A stretch of 16,365 nucleotides of DNA from Bacilli bacterium. Lineage in GTDB: Bacteria > Bacillota_I > Bacilli_A > RF39 > UBA660. The notes under the pieces were generated by a model. That model was not told the DNA's origin, made no database searches, and saw only the letters and a program-made list of their open reading frames with translations. Positions within the stretch are counted from its first letter, which is position 1, and every line of letters starts with the position of its first letter. Below are positions 14,404 through 16,365 of this stretch, in pieces. Position numbers and translations under genes: made by a program. The stretch lies in contig JAQVNR010000028.1 of NCBI GenBank assembly GCA_028703035.1, forward strand, positions 1 through 16,365, in the 5' to 3' direction.

Positions 14404-15816
14404 GTGAAAATAAAGTTTAAAAAGTCTGTATTTATATTAGCTATTTGTACTATCTTTGGGGTTATAAATGTAAATGCAGAAGAAATGAGTAGTGTGTTTA
14501 AAGATGTGTTTCCAGAAGGGAAGATGAAAATTAAATCTGTTGCTCCCAAAGATGAGGAACAGGCATGGTCGATACTTGCTGAGGATAACATAGGCAGATA
14601 TGAGGGTTTTTATTTACTTTTAGATACATGTAATGAGGCTTTTACAATGTGTGAGGTTTGTTATAATTGTGGCCCCGGACTAGAACCAGATAAAGATTCA
14701 GAAAATCACGAGATTAATTTTGAATATACTTATGATTCAAAGCTTAAGGAAGTAGTTGATAGTTATTTTAATAAAATTCCTGAAGGTAAAAATTTGTTTG
14801 CCGTAAAAGATTTAGAAATAATTAATTACTGGGTTAATGAGGGCACAAATATGATTAATTATTCTGGCGAATTAAAATCTTATATTGATAATAAGAATTT
14901 TAATATTGATTTAAGATGTGGTGGTGGAACAGAATTTACTGATTCAGGAATTGGTATTGCCAAAGCTATATATGATAAGACCATTTATTATATTAACAGT
15001 TCTATGGGTTTTACTTTACAGCAAGCAATATATGTACCTGATGATACCGAACTTGATAAAGATAAATTAATGGCAGTAGCTCAAGCTAGAATTGATAATT
15101 ATGTAGGACCAAAAAAAGTTACACTTAAATATGGTGGACTAGTTGAAGAATGGTTAGAAAGTACTGATGAAGAGTATGGTTATCATGAATCGTATAATGA
15201 TGAAGACGGAGAATTACACTTTTTACAAGCTGCAGCTGGTGGGCATTATTATAAAGCAGTAGTTGGCGAAAGAGAATACTTTATAGCAATAATTAGAAGT
15301 ACAAAAGATATGGTAAATCCAAAATATATTAGTTCTGATGTTGTTAGTGATATTACGATATCATCAGATAATGGAATAATTCCTTTAGATACATTAATTA
15401 GTGCTGATAGACTAACTAAAGGAATAGAGTTTGAAAAAATAAGTAAGATATTAAATCTTGCTAGTAGTGAAATATTTGATTTAAAACTATATTCTAATAC
15501 ATTAGAAGATTATATTACTAAATTAGATAATGGATTATTTGAGGTAAAAATACCAATTTCAGAGAAGTTTAAAGATAAAAAATTAATTGCTTATTATATT
15601 GATGATAATGGTAATAAAACTGAGTATGATGTTAAAGTAGAAAATGGTATGGCAATATTTAATACTAATCACTTTAGTATTTATACTTTAGCAGAAAATA
15701 CACTAGATAATCCTCAAACTATTGATAATATTAGTGCTTATATAATTTTAGGAACAATATCAATAATTGGATTAATAGGATGTACTATATATTTAAGAAA
15801 AAAACAAACTAATTAA
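14404..15816 (+). CDS. Secreted cell-wall-anchored protein with NPQT sorting signal
   Basis: 470 residues. A signal peptide (1-25; basic start, hydrophobic core, VNA cleavage site before EE) is followed by a Cys-rich stretch (C76, C83, C86, C89, including CEVCYNC), a further Cys in LRCGGG, and a region (about 330-425) with DLKLYSNTLEDYI, FEVKIPI, YYIDDNG and HFSIYTLAE. The C-terminus is a sorting signal: NPQT (436-439), a hydrophobic segment and a RKK tail. NPQT resembles the NPQTN motif used by SrtB. GTG 14404 follows AGGAG (14391-14395) by 8 bases and begins the signal peptide correctly; the earlier in-frame ATG at 14365 does not have a ribosome site. Ligand or function is unknown; the Cys cluster may form disulfides or bind metal. 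Confidence 0.85.
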   Translation: MKIKFKKSVFILAICTIFGVINVNAEEMSSVFKDVFPEGKMKIKSVAPKDEEQAWSILAEDNIGRYEGFYLLLDTCNEAFTMCEVCYNCGPGLEPDKDSENHEINFEYTYDSKLKEVVDSYFNKIPEGKNLFAVKDLEIINYWVNEGTNMINYSGELKSYIDNKNFNIDLRCGGGTEFTDSGIGIAKAIYDKTIYYINSSMGFTLQQAIYVPDDTELDKDKLMAVAQARIDNYVGPKKVTLKYGGLVEEWLESTDEEYGYHESYNDEDGELHFLQAAAGGHYYKAVVGEREYFIAIIRSTKDMVNPKYISSDVVSDITISSDNGIIPLDTLISADRLTKGIEFEKISKILNLASSEIFDLKLYSNTLEDYITKLDNGLFEVKIPISEKFKDKKLIAYYIDDNGNKTEYDVKVENGMAIFNTNHFSIYTLAENTLDNPQTIDNISAYIILGTISIIGLIGCTIYLRKKQTN

Positions 15817-15840
15817 AATAATTATAAAAATCTTTTGATT

Positions 15841-15867
15841 GGTGTCTACTTAATAGGGTTCACATCA
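15841..15867 (+). mobile_element. Possible solo IS3-family-like terminal inverted repeat
   Basis: GGTGTCTACTTAATAGGGTT followed by CACATCA resembles the inner-to-outer reading of an IS3/IS150-family end (reverse complement TGATGTGAACCC...AGTAGACACC, TG...CA terminus). No matching left end or transposase gene is in the window, so this would be a remnant. The identification is from pattern memory only. It is followed by a 6-bp hairpin (AGAACT/AGTTCT, 15871-15886). Confidence 0.3.
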
Positions 15868-15935
15868 TATAGAACTTTTCAGTTCTCATTAAAAAACAAA
15901 CAAAAGTCGAATTTAAAGAAATAATACTAAAGGTG

Positions 15936-15944
15936 TGCTATAAT
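15936..15944 (+). promoter_or_regulatory. Extended -10 promoter before the acyl-ligase fragment
   Basis: TGCTATAAT at 15936-15944 is an extended -10 element; a -35 match is not visible. It lies about 17 bases upstream of AGGAGG (15961-15966), so the downstream fragment still has intact expression signals. Confidence 0.6.
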
Positions 15945-15973
15945 AACTTTAAATTTTAATAGGAGGTTTTGTA

Positions 15974-16300
15974 GTGATAAAATCTAATTTAAAGCCATCA
16001 GAAGAAATGATATGGCAAAAATACCAAAGTGAAGATGCAAAAAATATTAATTTCCCTAAAATGTCTGTTCTTGATTTGATTAAGGAAGAAAATCAAGGAA
16101 GCCGTTTAGACAACACAGCTCTAAATTATTATGATAATAAAGTAAGTTATGGACAATTATTTGATAATATTGACAAAACTATTGAAAGTCTAAAATTAAA
16201 AATTAAATGTAGAGAAATAGTTACAATTGCCTCACTTACTACCTTATACGAAAACGGGTGTAATTTATTACATCAGTTTTTTTATTCCCGTTTTTGGTAA
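15974..16300 (+). pseudogene. 5' fragment of an AMP-dependent acyl ligase, broken near codon 90
   Basis: Starts at GTG 15974, 7 bases after AGGAGG (15961-15966). Residues EEMIWQKYQSEDAKN, FPKMSVLDLI, DNTALNYYDNKVSYGQLF and EIVTIASLTT match the N-terminus of AMP-dependent synthetases/acyl-CoA ligases (ANL superfamily), which normally exceed 500 residues. After IASLTT (ends 16243) the family continuation is lost and the frame ends 18 codons later at TAA 16298. The three forward frames downstream show no return of ligase motifs in the remaining 65 bases, so a simple frameshift is not supported; a rearrangement or insertion at about 16243 is more likely. The rest of the ligase could lie beyond the window. 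Confidence 0.6.
16251..16294. repeat. Inverted repeat at the ligase breakpoint
   Basis: AAAACGGG (16251-16258) and CCCGTTTT (16287-16294) form a perfect 8-bp inverted repeat with 28 bases between; the inner part holds a smaller palindrome (TGTAATTTATTACA, 16259-16272). It begins 8 bases after the point where ligase homology ends. It could be a mobile-element end, a recombination site or a bidirectional terminator. Confidence 0.45.
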
Positions 16301-16363
16301 GCAAAGCGATAAACTCATTACTATCCCAAAGTTATTTGGGAAAACATTATGATTAGAAGCAAT
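16268..16363 (-). CDS. Possible 3' end of an unrecognised minus-strand gene
   Basis: The minus strand reads openly from the window edge for 31 codons (IASNHNVFPNNFGIVMSLSL, then CLPKTGIKKLM) and ends with tandem TAA TAA. Codon use suits the window. I recognise no family. An alternative forward frame (FIPVFGKQSDKLITIPKLFG) is also open here, so the call is weak; either reading shows that the DNA beyond 16243 is not ligase sequence. Confidence 0.25.
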   Translation of the reverse strand: MASNHNVFPNNFGIVMSLSLCLPKTGIKKLM

Positions 16364-16365
16364 TA

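Noticed and set aside
1..16365. DGR reverse transcriptase or template repeat
   Set aside because: No frame shows reverse transcriptase motifs and I found no second A-rich copy of 700-855 in the window, so only the target side can be claimed.
1..16365. Mollicute-type genetic code (TGA read as Trp)
   Set aside because: TGA ends the first ABC gene in an ATGA overlap (4304-4306) and ends the XhlA-like gene (10991-10993), while TGG encodes Trp throughout.
1..16365. CRISPR array, tRNA or rRNA genes
   Set aside because: No regularly spaced repeats of 25-40 bp and no tRNA or rRNA sequence were recognised on either strand.

Overview
The window is AT-rich (roughly 30% GC by eye) and comes from a low-GC Gram-positive-type bacterium. 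Purine-rich Shine-Dalgarno sites, an mraZ-led division cluster, a PASTA-domain penicillin-binding protein, a class B sortase with a cell-wall-sorted neighbour, and TGA used as an ordinary stop all fit Bacillota. The gene style resembles uncultured gut lineages such as RF39 or Erysipelotrichia. That placement is inference; no rRNA or tRNA is present to settle it.

Layout from left to right. (1) 1-858 is the 3' part of a secreted-type protein with a C-type-lectin/FGE-sulfatase fold. Its last ~155 bp switch abruptly to GC-rich, adenine-poor sequence, the signature of the variable repeat of a diversity-generating retroelement (DGR). No reverse transcriptase or template repeat lies in the window. 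(2) 1107-6132 is a forward block: tgt (queuosine tRNA modification), a small membrane-anchored protein, and two half-transporters forming a heterodimeric ABC exporter with one degenerate ATP site, closed by a clear terminator. (3) 6284-10612 is a short division/cell-wall operon: mraZ, rsmH, an FtsL-like protein, a PASTA transpeptidase and an unknown membrane protein. It has a promoter and a MraZ-type operator upstream and a terminator downstream. (4) 10682-12013 is a phage-type lysis cassette: XhlA-like protein, Dp-1-type holin, a 41-residue acidic peptide and an M23 endopeptidase. No phage structural or replication gene accompanies it. (5) 12060-13004 encodes an FkbM-type methyltransferase, ending base-to-base against a convergent class B sortase (13005-13811). 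(6) A small YdcZ-type multidrug/metabolite transporter-like protein follows, then a secreted 470-residue protein whose C-terminus carries an NPQT-type sorting signal, making it a plausible substrate for the nearby sortase. (7) 15817-16365 holds a possible solo insertion-sequence end and the first ~90 codons of an AMP-dependent acyl ligase that lose their family match near 16243, so it looks like a broken gene at a rearrangement junction.

The most interesting items are the DGR-like hypervariable 3' end, the stand-alone lysis cassette with its unusual initiation regions, and the sortase/NPQT pair in which the sortase has Lys where the catalytic Arg is expected.
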